From: Paraburkholderia sp. ZP32-5
GTDB lineage: Bacteria > Pseudomonadota > Gammaproteobacteria > Burkholderiales > Burkholderiaceae
Length of the DNA stretch: 64,000 nucleotides
Reading direction: 5' to 3'
Assembly: GCF_021390495.1 (NCBI RefSeq)
Contig: NZ_JAJEJP010000002.1
Location: 682,001 to 746,000, forward strand
Each line of letters begins with the position of its first letter. Position 1 is the stretch's first letter. The position numbers and the translations under genes were made by a program. The notes under the pieces are model-generated. The model worked only from the letters and a program-made list of their open reading frames with translations, was not told the origin of the DNA and made no database searches. Of this stretch, positions 36,414 through 45,710 are shown piece after piece.

Positions 36414-36944
36414 GTGAAACAACAGGAACACGCAAACACCGCAGCGGTTATGTCGGGCGAACAGGAATGTCTGCTTTGCCGTGTGACCTATTCAATATTT
36501 TCCGCTTTCCCGGTAATGCCGTCCGCGCTGACGATGAACGTCGAAACGGGTGAGTTCTTTCCGCTGGACAGGCTTCGGTCGTATTCAACTGGTTACGAGA
36601 TGGCCGACGCCCTAGGTTACGCATGGGCTTGCAACTGCGGCGACCGCGCGCAACGAGCGGACGACGGCATGGCAAGCTTGCTGTCCGGCGGCAACGTACA
36701 GGCGTTTAAATACGGCGGGGACGGTCCGCCGTATGTTGGAGAGGCGGACGAGCTAGCCGGAACGACCAATGAGAAATACGCCCGGAAAATGTTTGGCTAC
36801 GACCGCCCCACTTTCAGTGAAATGATCCACAGATTCAAAGAGGAACATAGGATCGGAGCGGCCGATAATCTTGAGTTTGAGAAAAATGGAGACGTGTATT
36901 TCCGTGGAATCTACCTTGACAATTTTCATGACTACGGCGATTAA
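36414..36944 (+). CDS. putative orphan toxin domain protein
   Basis: A 176-residue protein without a signal peptide, unusually rich in aromatic, Cys and Asp residues. The N-terminal part has ECLLCRVTYSIFSAFPVMPS and ACNCGDRAQRADDG, with possible metal-binding Cys. The end (FKEEHRIGAADNLEFEKNGD, then VYFRGIYLDNFHDYGD) resembles C-terminal polymorphic toxin domains attached to Rhs, CDI or T6SS carriers, but I cannot place it in a family. The GTG at 36414 is used; the ATG at 36450 is an alternative. GC content is lower than its neighbours. The next gene is a DUF4279 immunity-like protein, starting 9 nt later. Confidence 0.5.
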   Translation: MKQQEHANTAAVMSGEQECLLCRVTYSIFSAFPVMPSALTMNVETGEFFPLDRLRSYSTGYEMADALGYAWACNCGDRAQRADDGMASLLSGGNVQAFKYGGDGPPYVGEADELAGTTNEKYARKMFGYDRPTFSEMIHRFKEEHRIGAADNLEFEKNGDVYFRGIYLDNFHDYGD

Positions 36945-36953
36945 GGAGTGTAA

Positions 36954-37373
36954 ATGACATACGTACGTGTTGCATCGGCGAGTCTCACGATATCGGGTGA
37001 TCACGTCTTGCCAGAATGGTGGACACGGTATTTCGGCGTGACGCCGGATATAGCAGTAACCAAGGGAGAGCCGCTTCGTGATCACACCGGACAGGGCCGT
37101 AAGCTGGTGCGACGAACGGGTGTGTGGGGGCTTCGTAGCGAAAAAATGATACGCAGCGAGCGCCTGGAGCCGCATCTGCGCTACCTGATCCAGCAATTGG
37201 CGTTGCCCCGGCCGGATTTAAAGCAATGCGTCGAAAGCGTGGGTGCCACGATGCGGTTTTTCTGCTACTGGGTCAACGAGTCCGGAGACCGTGTGCCGGA
37301 TATTCCGGAGGATATCCGCGTGATGATGGAAGCCCTTGGCGGGACCATCGAGATCGACGAATACCGCGATTGA
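36954..37373 (+). CDS. DUF4279 protein, possible immunity protein
   Basis: A 139-residue soluble protein of the DUF4279 family, identified by the opening ASLTISGDHVLPEWWTRYFG, the central GVWGLRSE and SERLEPHLRYLIQQL, and the end GGTIEIDEYRD. DUF4279 genes are often found in toxin/immunity clusters, which fits the adjacent putative toxin. The ribosome site AAGGAG overlaps the end of that gene (36944-36949). The pair is likely cotranscribed and cognate. Antitoxin activity is inferred from context only. Confidence 0.7.
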   Translation: MTYVRVASASLTISGDHVLPEWWTRYFGVTPDIAVTKGEPLRDHTGQGRKLVRRTGVWGLRSEKMIRSERLEPHLRYLIQQLALPRPDLKQCVESVGATMRFFCYWVNESGDRVPDIPEDIRVMMEALGGTIEIDEYRD

Positions 37374-37571
37374 CCGATGCTTGCGCAATCAACGCAGGGA
37401 GAAACCCGAAAGCACTAACAGCGGAGCGCGCGGCAATCCTCAAAAGCTGCCTGGTTCCGTGCAGCGCCCAACACTCCGAATTCGCAGCCGTCACGGGAAG
37501 CGGCTATATTGGCGGGCAGCGCAGCCCGCCGTTTCCCGAACGCGGCCTTTCCATCGACCGATCGACGCCCC

Positions 37572-38606
37572 ATGCAGGCTCTGAGCTTTCTGCCCGACAG
37601 CTTTGAGGAATACGAGGATCTGCGGGCGTTGCTCGACGAGGGCGCGCGCTGGTTCGACACGCGCAGCCTCGCGAGTGTCGAGGTGCGCGGACGCAAGTTC
37701 GACATCTATATGGCGTCGGTCGGCTCGACTGATCCGCGCGCGCCGGCGGTGGCCTTCTTCGGCGGCATCCACGGGCTGGAGCGAATCGGCTCGCGGCTCG
37801 TGCTCGAATACATGCGCTCGCTGATCTCCCGCCTCGCGTGGGACGATCTTCTGATTCAACTTCTTGATTCCGTTAGGATTTATTGCTGCCCGATCGTCAA
37901 TCCGGGCGGCATGTGGGCGGCCACGCGGGCGAATCCGCGTGGCGTCGATCTGATGCGCAACGCGCCACAGAATGCCGACGCCCGCGTGCCGCTGCTCGCG
38001 GGCGGCCAGCGCGTCGGCGCATGGCTGCCGTGGTATCGCGGGCGCGCGGGCGAGCCGATGGAGCCCGAGGCCGCCGCGTTGCTGCGGGTGGTCGAAACGC
38101 AACTGGCCGCGCGGCCGCTCAGCTTCGCGCTCGATTGCCATTCGGGCTACGGCTGGAGCGACAGCATCTGGTTTCCGTATGCACGAACCCGCAAGCAGAT
38201 GCCTCATCTGCCCGAGATGTACGCGCTCAAAAACATGTTCGAACACGCGCATCCGCATCACGGCTATACGTTCGAGCCGCAAAGCCACCAGTATCTGTTG
38301 CACGGCGATCTGTGGGACTACGCGTACGACCACACACCGTCGCCGAACGTCTTTCTGCCGATGACCCTCGAACTCGGCTCGTGGCTGTGGATCAAGAAGA
38401 ATCCGCGTCAACTGTTTTCGCGCCAGGGCATGTTCAATCCGGTCAAGGCGCATCGCACCGCGCGCGTGCTGCGCCGGCACGCGAATCTGCTCGACTTTCT
38501 CGCGCACGCGGCGTTTTCGTCGTCGCGCTGGCTGCCGCGCGGCAACGGTCGCGAGCTGTTGCTGCAAAGCGCGCTCGATCACTGGTACCGGCCGGAGCGC
38601 GCATGA
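37572..38606 (+). CDS. M14-family zinc carboxypeptidase
   Basis: A 344-residue metallopeptidase. The first zinc motif is His67-Gly-Leu-Glu70 in FFGGIHGLERIG, and the third zinc His is in ALDCHSGYGWSD. NPGGMW and NPRGVDLMRN provide substrate-binding Asn/Arg, and the catalytic Glu is in TLELGSWLWIKK. All key residues of M14 peptidases are present. No signal peptide, so cytoplasmic; the group includes succinylglutamate desuccinylase-like enzymes as an alternative. The start at 37572 is the ATG ahead of the first folded segment. It overlaps the next gene by 4 nt. Confidence 0.82.
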   Translation: MQALSFLPDSFEEYEDLRALLDEGARWFDTRSLASVEVRGRKFDIYMASVGSTDPRAPAVAFFGGIHGLERIGSRLVLEYMRSLISRLAWDDLLIQLLDSVRIYCCPIVNPGGMWAATRANPRGVDLMRNAPQNADARVPLLAGGQRVGAWLPWYRGRAGEPMEPEAAALLRVVETQLAARPLSFALDCHSGYGWSDSIWFPYARTRKQMPHLPEMYALKNMFEHAHPHHGYTFEPQSHQYLLHGDLWDYAYDHTPSPNVFLPMTLELGSWLWIKKNPRQLFSRQGMFNPVKAHRTARVLRRHANLLDFLAHAAFSSSRWLPRGNGRELLLQSALDHWYRPERA

Positions 38607-39463
38607 GCACCTGGATCCTGCTGCGCGGGCTCACGCGCGAGACGCGGCATTGGGGCTGTCTGCCGGACCTGCTGCGCGACACGTTCACTGGCATCTCGTG
38701 CGAGCGTTTGCGCGATGCAGCAGCAAGCAGCCCGACGGGCGTCCATGTGCTGCTGATCGATCTGCCCGGCAACGGCGAATTCGCGCGGCTGCGCGCGCCG
38801 GCCGATGTCGCGCGGATGGTCGAGTTCGTGCGCCACGCGGCGTCGCAAACGGGCGTGCCCGGCCCCTACAGCGTGCTGGCGATGTCGCTCGGCGGGATGG
38901 TCGCGACCGCGTGGGCCCAGCGCTATCCGGACGAAATCAGGCGGCTCGTGCTGATCAATACCAGCATGCGGCCGTTCAGCCGGCTGCACGAGCGGCTGCG
39001 GCCATCGGCGTGGCCGGGGCTGCTCGGCGTCGCCGCGCACTGGAGCGACGCGGCCGATGCCGAGAGCGGCATCCATCGGCTCACTTGCAATAACGTCGAA
39101 ACATTAGCCGCCGATATTGACAGGTGGACCGCGATTCGCCACAACGCGCCGGTGAGCCGAGCGAACGCGCTGCGGCAACTGTGGGCCGCCGCGCGCTTTA
39201 CCGCCGCGCACGCCGCGCCGTCATGCCCGCTGTTGATCCTGTCGTCGCGGGCCGATGGGCTCGTCAATCCGGTCTGTTCTGAGAGGCTGGCGGCCGAGTG
39301 GGGCGCCGAGCATCGCAGGCATCCGTGGGCCGGCCACGATCTGCCGCACGACGATCCGGCGTGGACTGCCGCGCAGGTGCGTGTATGGCTCGAGCGGCAG
39401 CGGGAAGAACAGGCCAAGGCCGTGGCGCCGCGCCGGCCCGTCGCGGCGAAACCCGCGCACTGA
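38603..39463 (+). CDS. alpha/beta hydrolase
   Basis: A 286-residue serine hydrolase. The nucleophile Ser95 lies in VLAMSLGGMVATAW, the acid in LSSRADGLVNP, and the catalytic His in WAGHDLPHDDP. The opening WILLRGLTRETRHWG supplies the oxyanion region. It is translationally coupled to the M14 gene by an ATGA overlap, suggesting that both act on the same compound, perhaps an amide or ester conjugate. The last 25 residues are a non-conserved basic tail. The frame is open far upstream within the M14 gene in another register, which is ignored. Confidence 0.8.
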   Translation: MSTWILLRGLTRETRHWGCLPDLLRDTFTGISCERLRDAAASSPTGVHVLLIDLPGNGEFARLRAPADVARMVEFVRHAASQTGVPGPYSVLAMSLGGMVATAWAQRYPDEIRRLVLINTSMRPFSRLHERLRPSAWPGLLGVAAHWSDAADAESGIHRLTCNNVETLAADIDRWTAIRHNAPVSRANALRQLWAAARFTAAHAAPSCPLLILSSRADGLVNPVCSERLAAEWGAEHRRHPWAGHDLPHDDPAWTAAQVRVWLERQREEQAKAVAPRRPVAAKPAH

Positions 39464-39683
39464 ATGCTCGCGCGGGTTGCCGCGCCGCAGCGAAACAACG
39501 AGAAACAGCGCATGTGCCACGAGTGCGTCACGAGCCGGTCACGAGGTCGTCAAGAATCTTTAGCGGGTATTACCTGACTGCGCGGACCGGTCGTAGCGGC
39601 GGCGGCAGGCGCATAATTCCCGTTCAGATGTTGCCTGCGAATCACGCGATACTCACCATTGCCGCCAGCCAGGGGAGTCGATC

Positions 39684-42600
39684 ATGCAAGCAAAGAACGA
39701 AGAAGCCGTCACGCATCTGCTGAACGATGTCGTCGAATTTGCACGGGGGCGATTGCCCGAACCCACCTTCAATATCGTCGAACCCTTCCTGCGGCATTAC
39801 TACGATTTCGTCGATGCCGGCGATCTGCAAAGCCGCTCGATCGCCGATCTGTACGGCGCCGCGCTCGCGCACTGGCAAACCGCGCAACGCTTCGTGCCGG
39901 GCCAGCAAAGACTGCGCGTCTATAACCCGATCCTCGAACAGCACGGTTGGCATTCCGATCACACGGTGGTCGAGATCGTCAACGACGATATGCCGTTCCT
40001 CGTCGATTCTGTATCGATGGCGGTCAACCGTCAGGGCCTCGCGTTGCACTCGGTCGTGCATCCGGTGTTTCGCATCTGGCGCGCGCCGGACGGCAGCATC
40101 GCGCGCGTGAGCCAAGGGGCCGAGGAAGCCGGCGACACGCGCTCGCATTTGACCTCGTGCATTCACTTCGAAGTCGACCGTTGCGGCGATGCCGCCAAAC
40201 TCGACGCCTTGCGCGACGACATCGCCCACGTGCTCGGCGACGTGCGCGCGGCGGTGGAGGACTGGCCGAAGCTGATCGAGCGCGCGAAGGAAACGATCCA
40301 GGACATGAAGGCGCGCGAGACCGGCGCCGAAGGCGTCGAAGCGCGCGCGTTCGTCGAATGGATGGTCGCCGATCACTTCACGTTCCTCGGCCAGCGCGAC
40401 TATGAACTCGTGCAGCAGGACAACGGCTACGGTCTGCGCGCGGTGCCCGGCTCCGGGCTCGGCATTCTGCGCGATGCGCTGCGGCCCGCCGGCGCCGCCG
40501 AGGTCACGACGCTGCCGCCGGCCGCGGCCGGGATCATCACCGGTTCGTCGCCGATCTTTCTGACCAAGGCCAATTCGCGCGCGACCGTGCATCGGCCCGG
40601 CTACCTCGACTATGTCGGCATCAAGCTGACCGGCGCGGACGGCAAGGTGAGCGGCGAGCGGCGCTTCATCGGGCTGTATACGTCCACTGCGTATTTCGTG
40701 TCGGCCGCGGAAATTCCGATCGTGCGGCGCAAATGCGCGAATATCGTGCGGCGCGCCGGGTTCCTGGCGAAAGGGCATCTGGCGAAATCGCTGGTGACGG
40801 TGCTCGAAACCTATCCACGCGACGAACTGTTCCAGGCCGACGAAGATCAGCTCTACGACACCGCGCTCGGCGTGCTGCGTTTGCAGGAGCATCAGCGCAC
40901 GCGTCTGTTCGTGCGGCGCGATCGCTTCGACCGTTTCGTGTCGTGCCTCGTATTCGTGTCGCGCGATAAATACAACACCGATCTGCGGCAGCGTATCGCG
41001 AATCTGCTGGCCGATGCATTCAATGGCGAGAACGTCGAATTCACGCCGCTGCTATCGGAGTCGACGCTCGCGCGGATTCATTTCGTCGTGCATGCGAAGC
41101 CGGGCGGCATGCCCGACGTCGATACGCGCGAACTGGAAGCGCGGCTCGTGCACGTGTCGCGCCGCTGGCAGGACGACCTCGCCGATGCGTTGCTCGACGC
41201 GTACGGCGAAGAACACGGCAACCGGCTGCTGCAGCACTATGGCGCATCGTTTCCGGCCGGCTATCGCGACGACTATCCGGCACGCACGGCGGTGCGCGAT
41301 ATCGAACTGATCGAACGCGTGCAGGGCTCCGAGCGTCTCGCGATGAACCTGTACCGGCCGATCGAATCGGGACCGCGCGCGTTCCGCTTCAAGGTCTATC
41401 GCGCGGGTCAGCCGATCGCGTTGTCGCGCAGCTTGCCGATGCTCGAACACCTGGGTGTGCGCGTCGACGAAGAGCGGCCTTATCTGATCGAAGCACCCGG
41501 CGCCACGCCTGCGTGGATTCACGACTTCGGCCTCGAACTCGCTGACGATGCCGAGTTCGATATCGAACGCGTGAAGGATCTGTTCGAGCAGGCATTCGAG
41601 CAGGTGTGGACCGGCACGATCGAAAGCGACGACTTCAATCGTCTCGTGTTGCGCGCGCAACTGAATGCGCGCGAGGTGACGATTCTGCGCGCGTACGCGA
41701 AGTATCTGCGCCAGGTGGGCTCGACGTTCAGCGACGCGTATATCGAGCGCGCGGTGACCGGCAATCCGGCGATCGCGCGCATGCTTGTCGAACTGTTTAT
41801 CGCGCGCTTCGATCCGGCGCTCGGCAGCGTGCGCGACGCGCGCGTCGACAGTTGTCTGAAGGCGATCGACAGCGCGCTCGACCAGGTGCCGAATCTCGAC
41901 GAGGACCGCATCCTGCGACAGTTTCTCGGCGTCATCAAGGCGACGAAGCGCACCAACTATTATCGCTTCGCCACCGACGGCACGCCGAAGCCGTATCTGT
42001 CGTTCAAGTTCGATCCCGCGCAAGTGCCCGGTCTGCCCGAGCCGAAGCCGATGTTCGAAATCTGGGTGTATTCGCCGCGTGTGGAAGGCGTGCATCTGCG
42101 CGGCGGCCGCGTCGCGCGTGGCGGTTTGCGCTGGTCGGACCGGCGCGAGGATTTCCGCACTGAAGTGCTGGGACTGATGAAAGCGCAGATGGTGAAGAAC
42201 GTCGTGATCGTGCCGGTCGGCTCGAAGGGCGGCTTCGTCGTCAAGAATCCGCCGCCGCAGAGCGAGCGCGATGCGTGGTTGCGTGAAGGCGTCGCGTGTT
42301 ATCAGACGTTCCTGCGCGGGCTGCTCGATGTGACCGACAATCTGGCCGGCACCGACATCGTGCCGCCGCCCGACGTGGTGCGTCACGATCCCGACGATCC
42401 GTATCTGGTGGTCGCCGCCGACAAGGGCACCGCGACGTTCTCCGACTACGCGAACGCGATCTCGCAGGAATACGGCTTCTGGCTCGACGACGCGTTCGCG
42501 TCGGGCGGCTCGGTCGGCTACGACCACAAGAAGATGGGCATCACCGCGCGCGGCGCGTGGGAGTCGGTCAAACGGCACTTCCGCGAAATGGGCGTCGACA

Positions 42601-44522
42601 CGCAGAGCATGGACTTCACGGTGGTCGGCGTCGGCGATATGTCGGGCGACGTGTTCGGCAACGGCATGCTGCTGTCGCCGCATATCAAGCTGCTCGCCGC
42701 GTTCGACCATCGTCATATCTTCCTCGATCCGAGTCCCGATCCGGCCGCGAGTATGGCGGAGCGCGCCCGGCTTTTCATGCTCGACCGTTCGAGCTGGGCC
42801 GACTACGACCCGTCGCTGATCTCGGCGGGCGGCGGAGTGTTCGCGCGCAGCGCGAAGACGATTCCGCTGTCGACGGCAGTGCAAACGGCGCTCGGCATCA
42901 ACGCGGCGGCGTTGTCGCCGGCCGAATTGATGCGCGCGATCCTGCAGGCACCGGTCGATCTGCTGTACAACGGCGGCATCGGCACCTATGTGAAGGCGAG
43001 CCGCGAAACGCATCTGCAGGTCGGCGATCGCGCCAACGACGCGATTCGCGTGAGCGGCTCGGAGCTGCGCTGCAAGGTCGTGGCCGAGGGCGGCAATCTC
43101 GGTCTGACGCAACTCGGCCGCATCGAATTCGCGCAGCGCGGCGGCCGTATCAATACCGATGCGATCGACAATTCGGCCGGTGTCGATTGTTCTGACCATG
43201 AAGTCAACATCAAGATTCTGCTGGGCCTCGTCGTCGCCGATGGCGAGATGACCGAGAAACAGCGCAACGCGTTGCTCGCGGAAATGACCGATGAAGTCGG
43301 CTTGCTGGTGCTGACGGACAACTACTACCAGACCCAGGCATTGTCGATTGCCGGACGCTACGGTGTCGAACTGCTCGATGCGGAGGCGCGCCTGATGCGC
43401 TATCTGGAACGCGCGGGGCGGCTCAATCGCGTGATCGAGTTTCTGCCGACCGACGAGGAAATCGCCGAGCGCGCGGCGGCGAAGCAGGGGCTCACGACAC
43501 CCGAGCGCGCGGTGCTGCTCGCATACAGCAAGATGTGGCTGTACGACGCGCTGCTCGAATCGTCGATGCCGGAAGATCCGCTCGTCAGCGACATGTTGAT
43601 CGAGTACTTCCCGAAGCCGTTGCGGCAGCGTTTCCGCGAACCGATGCAGCGCCATCCGCTGCGCCGCGAAATCCTCGCGACGCATCTGACCAATGCGCTC
43701 GTGAACCGCGTCGGCTGCGAGTTCGTGCATCGGCTGATGGAGGAGACCGACGCGAAGCCCGGCGATATCGTGCGCGCGTGCATCATGGCGCGCGACGTGT
43801 TCGACCTCGACGAGATCTGGCGCAACATCGATGCGCTCGATAACCGCGTCGCCGACGACATCCAGGCGCGCATGTTCGCCGAAGTCGCGCGGCTCGTCGA
43901 ACGCTCGGCGCTATGGTTCCTGCGGCATCTGCAATCGGGCGCGGCCGGTGACGACGTGACCGGTCTGCTCGCGCGCTGCCGCGACGCCGCGCAGCGGCTC
44001 GCACCGCAATGGCCGCAACTGTTGCCGGCCGCGGATCTGGAAGCGTTGTCCGAGCGTCAGCGCGTATTCGTCGACGCCGGTGTCGACAGCGATCTGGCGG
44101 TGCGCATCGCGAGCGGCGAGATTTCGGCGGCGCTGCTCGATATCGCCGAAGTAGCATCGACGTGCGGGCGCAATCTCGAACAGGTGGCCGGCGTGTACTT
44201 CGAACTCGGCACGCTGCTGAACTACAGCTGGATCAGCGAACGCGCGGCGTCGTTGCCGGCGCCGACGCATTGGGACATGCTTGCGCGCGCATCCGCGCTG
44301 GCTGAACTCGCGCGGCTCAAACGCGCGCTGACCACGAGCGCGCTGGCGGACGCGGACGACGCATCGACGCCCGAGACGCTCGTGCAGGCGTGGCGTGAAA
44401 AGCGCGCCGCGCAACTCGAGCGTTATACGCGGCTGCTGACCGATCTGCGTGCGACGGGCGGCGCGAGTCTATCGGTGCTGCTGGTGGTCGTGCGCGAGAT
44501 GGCGGTGCTGGAACGCGCGTAG
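39684..44522 (+). CDS. NAD-specific glutamate dehydrogenase, large (about 180 kDa) type
   Basis: A 1612-residue enzyme of the L_180 class that deaminates glutamate to 2-oxoglutarate with NAD. A long N-terminal regulatory part (about 1-750, with ACT-like segments) precedes the catalytic core. The core begins near residue 800 with the motif RGGRVARGGLRWSDRREDF and continues with KAQMVKNVVIVPVGSKGGFV. The NAD domain and the C-terminal helical region follow. Length and motif match the family. GGGGAG at about 39672 sets the start. No partner genes; it likely feeds nitrogen and carbon metabolism when amino acids are the carbon source. Confidence 0.93.
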   Translation: MQAKNEEAVTHLLNDVVEFARGRLPEPTFNIVEPFLRHYYDFVDAGDLQSRSIADLYGAALAHWQTAQRFVPGQQRLRVYNPILEQHGWHSDHTVVEIVNDDMPFLVDSVSMAVNRQGLALHSVVHPVFRIWRAPDGSIARVSQGAEEAGDTRSHLTSCIHFEVDRCGDAAKLDALRDDIAHVLGDVRAAVEDWPKLIERAKETIQDMKARETGAEGVEARAFVEWMVADHFTFLGQRDYELVQQDNGYGLRAVPGSGLGILRDALRPAGAAEVTTLPPAAAGIITGSSPIFLTKANSRATVHRPGYLDYVGIKLTGADGKVSGERRFIGLYTSTAYFVSAAEIPIVRRKCANIVRRAGFLAKGHLAKSLVTVLETYPRDELFQADEDQLYDTALGVLRLQEHQRTRLFVRRDRFDRFVSCLVFVSRDKYNTDLRQRIANLLADAFNGENVEFTPLLSESTLARIHFVVHAKPGGMPDVDTRELEARLVHVSRRWQDDLADALLDAYGEEHGNRLLQHYGASFPAGYRDDYPARTAVRDIELIERVQGSERLAMNLYRPIESGPRAFRFKVYRAGQPIALSRSLPMLEHLGVRVDEERPYLIEAPGATPAWIHDFGLELADDAEFDIERVKDLFEQAFEQVWTGTIESDDFNRLVLRAQLNAREVTILRAYAKYLRQVGSTFSDAYIERAVTGNPAIARMLVELFIARFDPALGSVRDARVDSCLKAIDSALDQVPNLDEDRILRQFLGVIKATKRTNYYRFATDGTPKPYLSFKFDPAQVPGLPEPKPMFEIWVYSPRVEGVHLRGGRVARGGLRWSDRREDFRTEVLGLMKAQMVKNVVIVPVGSKGGFVVKNPPPQSERDAWLREGVACYQTFLRGLLDVTDNLAGTDIVPPPDVVRHDPDDPYLVVAADKGTATFSDYANAISQEYGFWLDDAFASGGSVGYDHKKMGITARGAWESVKRHFREMGVDTQSMDFTVVGVGDMSGDVFGNGMLLSPHIKLLAAFDHRHIFLDPSPDPAASMAERARLFMLDRSSWADYDPSLISAGGGVFARSAKTIPLSTAVQTALGINAAALSPAELMRAILQAPVDLLYNGGIGTYVKASRETHLQVGDRANDAIRVSGSELRCKVVAEGGNLGLTQLGRIEFAQRGGRINTDAIDNSAGVDCSDHEVNIKILLGLVVADGEMTEKQRNALLAEMTDEVGLLVLTDNYYQTQALSIAGRYGVELLDAEARLMRYLERAGRLNRVIEFLPTDEEIAERAAAKQGLTTPERAVLLAYSKMWLYDALLESSMPEDPLVSDMLIEYFPKPLRQRFREPMQRHPLRREILATHLTNALVNRVGCEFVHRLMEETDAKPGDIVRACIMARDVFDLDEIWRNIDALDNRVADDIQARMFAEVARLVERSALWFLRHLQSGAAGDDVTGLLARCRDAAQRLAPQWPQLLPAADLEALSERQRVFVDAGVDSDLAVRIASGEISAALLDIAEVASTCGRNLEQVAGVYFELGTLLNYSWISERAASLPAPTHWDMLARASALAELARLKRALTTSALADADDASTPETLVQAWREKRAAQLERYTRLLTDLRATGGASLSVLLVVVREMAVLERA

Positions 44523-44701
44523 CGGCGCAGTTCGCGGCAAGCGTGGCGGGCGACGCACGGATGGAGCCGGGGAGGGCGGCGGAGGGCGGCGGAGCACGGG
44601 TTGCGCGCTGACGACCCGGCGCGTCGGCCATAATACGGCGTCGTGCCGATCGTCTTGCCGATCGGCGACGCCCTGCAAACTTCACGGACGCCCTCCCGAC
44701 G

Positions 44702-45607
44702 ATGAAAGAAGAATCGCCGAAAGCCATTTTCTACGCACTCGCCGCCAACCTCGGCATCGCCATCTTCAAGTACGCGGCGGCGGCGTTCACGGGCTCCGGT
44801 TCGATGTTCGCCGAAGCGATTCACTCGACCGCCGATTGCGGCAATCAACTGCTGCTGCTATTCGGCTTGCGCGAAGCGCGCAAGCCGGTCAGCGCGTTGC
44901 ATCCGATGGGCAGCGGTCGCGAAGTCAATTTCTATTCGCTGCTGGTGGCGCTGCTGCTGTTCTTCGTCGGCGGCGCGTTTTCCGTCTATGAAGGCGTGCA
45001 TCGGCTGATTGCCCGCGAGCCGTTGCAGTTTGCGTTTGTCGCGTTGGCGGTGCTCGGTGTGTCGGTGGTGCTTGAGGCACTGTCGCTGTGGGGCGCTCTC
45101 AAGGAGATTCGCAAGACGCATCCGGACAAGAACTTGTGGCGCTGGTTTCGCGAGACGCGCGAATCCGATCTGCTGGTCGTGGCCGGCGAGGATATCGCGG
45201 CACTGTTCGGTCTCGCGATTGCGTTCGTCGCGGTGCTGCTGACGATGCTGACCGGCAATCCGGTGTATGACGCGCTCGGTTCGGTCGGTGTGGGCTTTCT
45301 GCTGATGACCATCGCGTGGCTCGTCGCGCGCGAGGTGAAATCGATGCTCGTCGGTGAATCGGCGAGCCCGGAAGTGCGTCGCGCGATCGAAGCGCATCTG
45401 CGCGCGCGTCCGGAGATTCGCAGCATCATCAATATGATCACGCTGCAATGGGGACGTCACGTCGTCGTGGCGGTGCAGGCCGAAATGATCGACTATGCGA
45501 GCGGCCGTGCGATGGTGGATGCGATCAACGTGATCGAAGCCGATTTGCAGGCGACGTTTCCGCAGGTACGTTGGGTGTTTTTCGAACCGGACGTGCCGCG
45601 GAGTTAA
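44702..45607 (+). CDS. cation diffusion facilitator (CDF) family transporter
   Basis: A 301-residue membrane protein with six helices. The metal site motif of TM2 is AEAIHSTADCGNQ (HxxxD), and the TM5 partner motif is VAGEDIAALFG (ExxxA in place of the usual HxxxD). TM5 therefore uses a Glu where Zn transporters have His, suggesting a different metal preference such as iron or manganese. The C-terminal cytoplasmic domain (MLVGESASPEVRRAIEAHLR...) has the family fold. The strong inverted repeat downstream ends the transcript. It probably exports divalent metal. Confidence 0.82.
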   Translation: MKEESPKAIFYALAANLGIAIFKYAAAAFTGSGSMFAEAIHSTADCGNQLLLLFGLREARKPVSALHPMGSGREVNFYSLLVALLLFFVGGAFSVYEGVHRLIAREPLQFAFVALAVLGVSVVLEALSLWGALKEIRKTHPDKNLWRWFRETRESDLLVVAGEDIAALFGLAIAFVAVLLTMLTGNPVYDALGSVGVGFLLMTIAWLVAREVKSMLVGESASPEVRRAIEAHLRARPEIRSIINMITLQWGRHVVVAVQAEMIDYASGRAMVDAINVIEADLQATFPQVRWVFFEPDVPRS

Positions 45608-45636
45608 ACGCGATTCATACTTGCGGTTCAGATTGC

Positions 45637-45688
45637 GACGAAGGGCGGAATGAAGCGTGATTTGCCACGCTCCATTCCGCCCTTCGTC
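45637..45688. terminator. bidirectional hairpin between the CDF and aldo/keto reductase genes
   Basis: A 23-bp stem with one mismatch (left arm 45637-45659, right arm 45666-45688) and a 6-nt loop. It lies between two convergent genes. T runs are weak on both sides, but stem length and position argue for a shared terminator. Confidence 0.75.
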
Positions 45689-45710
45689 ATTTCATTCCAC
45701 TACGCGGCGC

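Noticed and set aside
37883..38602. Extended upstream frame of the alpha/beta hydrolase within the M14 peptidase gene
   Set aside because: The upstream part overlaps the M14 active-site region in another register. The ATGA overlap at 38603 gives the proper start.
41052..43730. Long minus-strand frame inside the glutamate dehydrogenase gene
   Set aside because: Antisense shadow of a clearly conserved enzyme; no start signal or motif.
44638..44672. GC-rich palindromic stretch before the CDF gene as a terminator
   Set aside because: Several alternative pairings in a GC-rich stretch and no T run; not strong enough to call.
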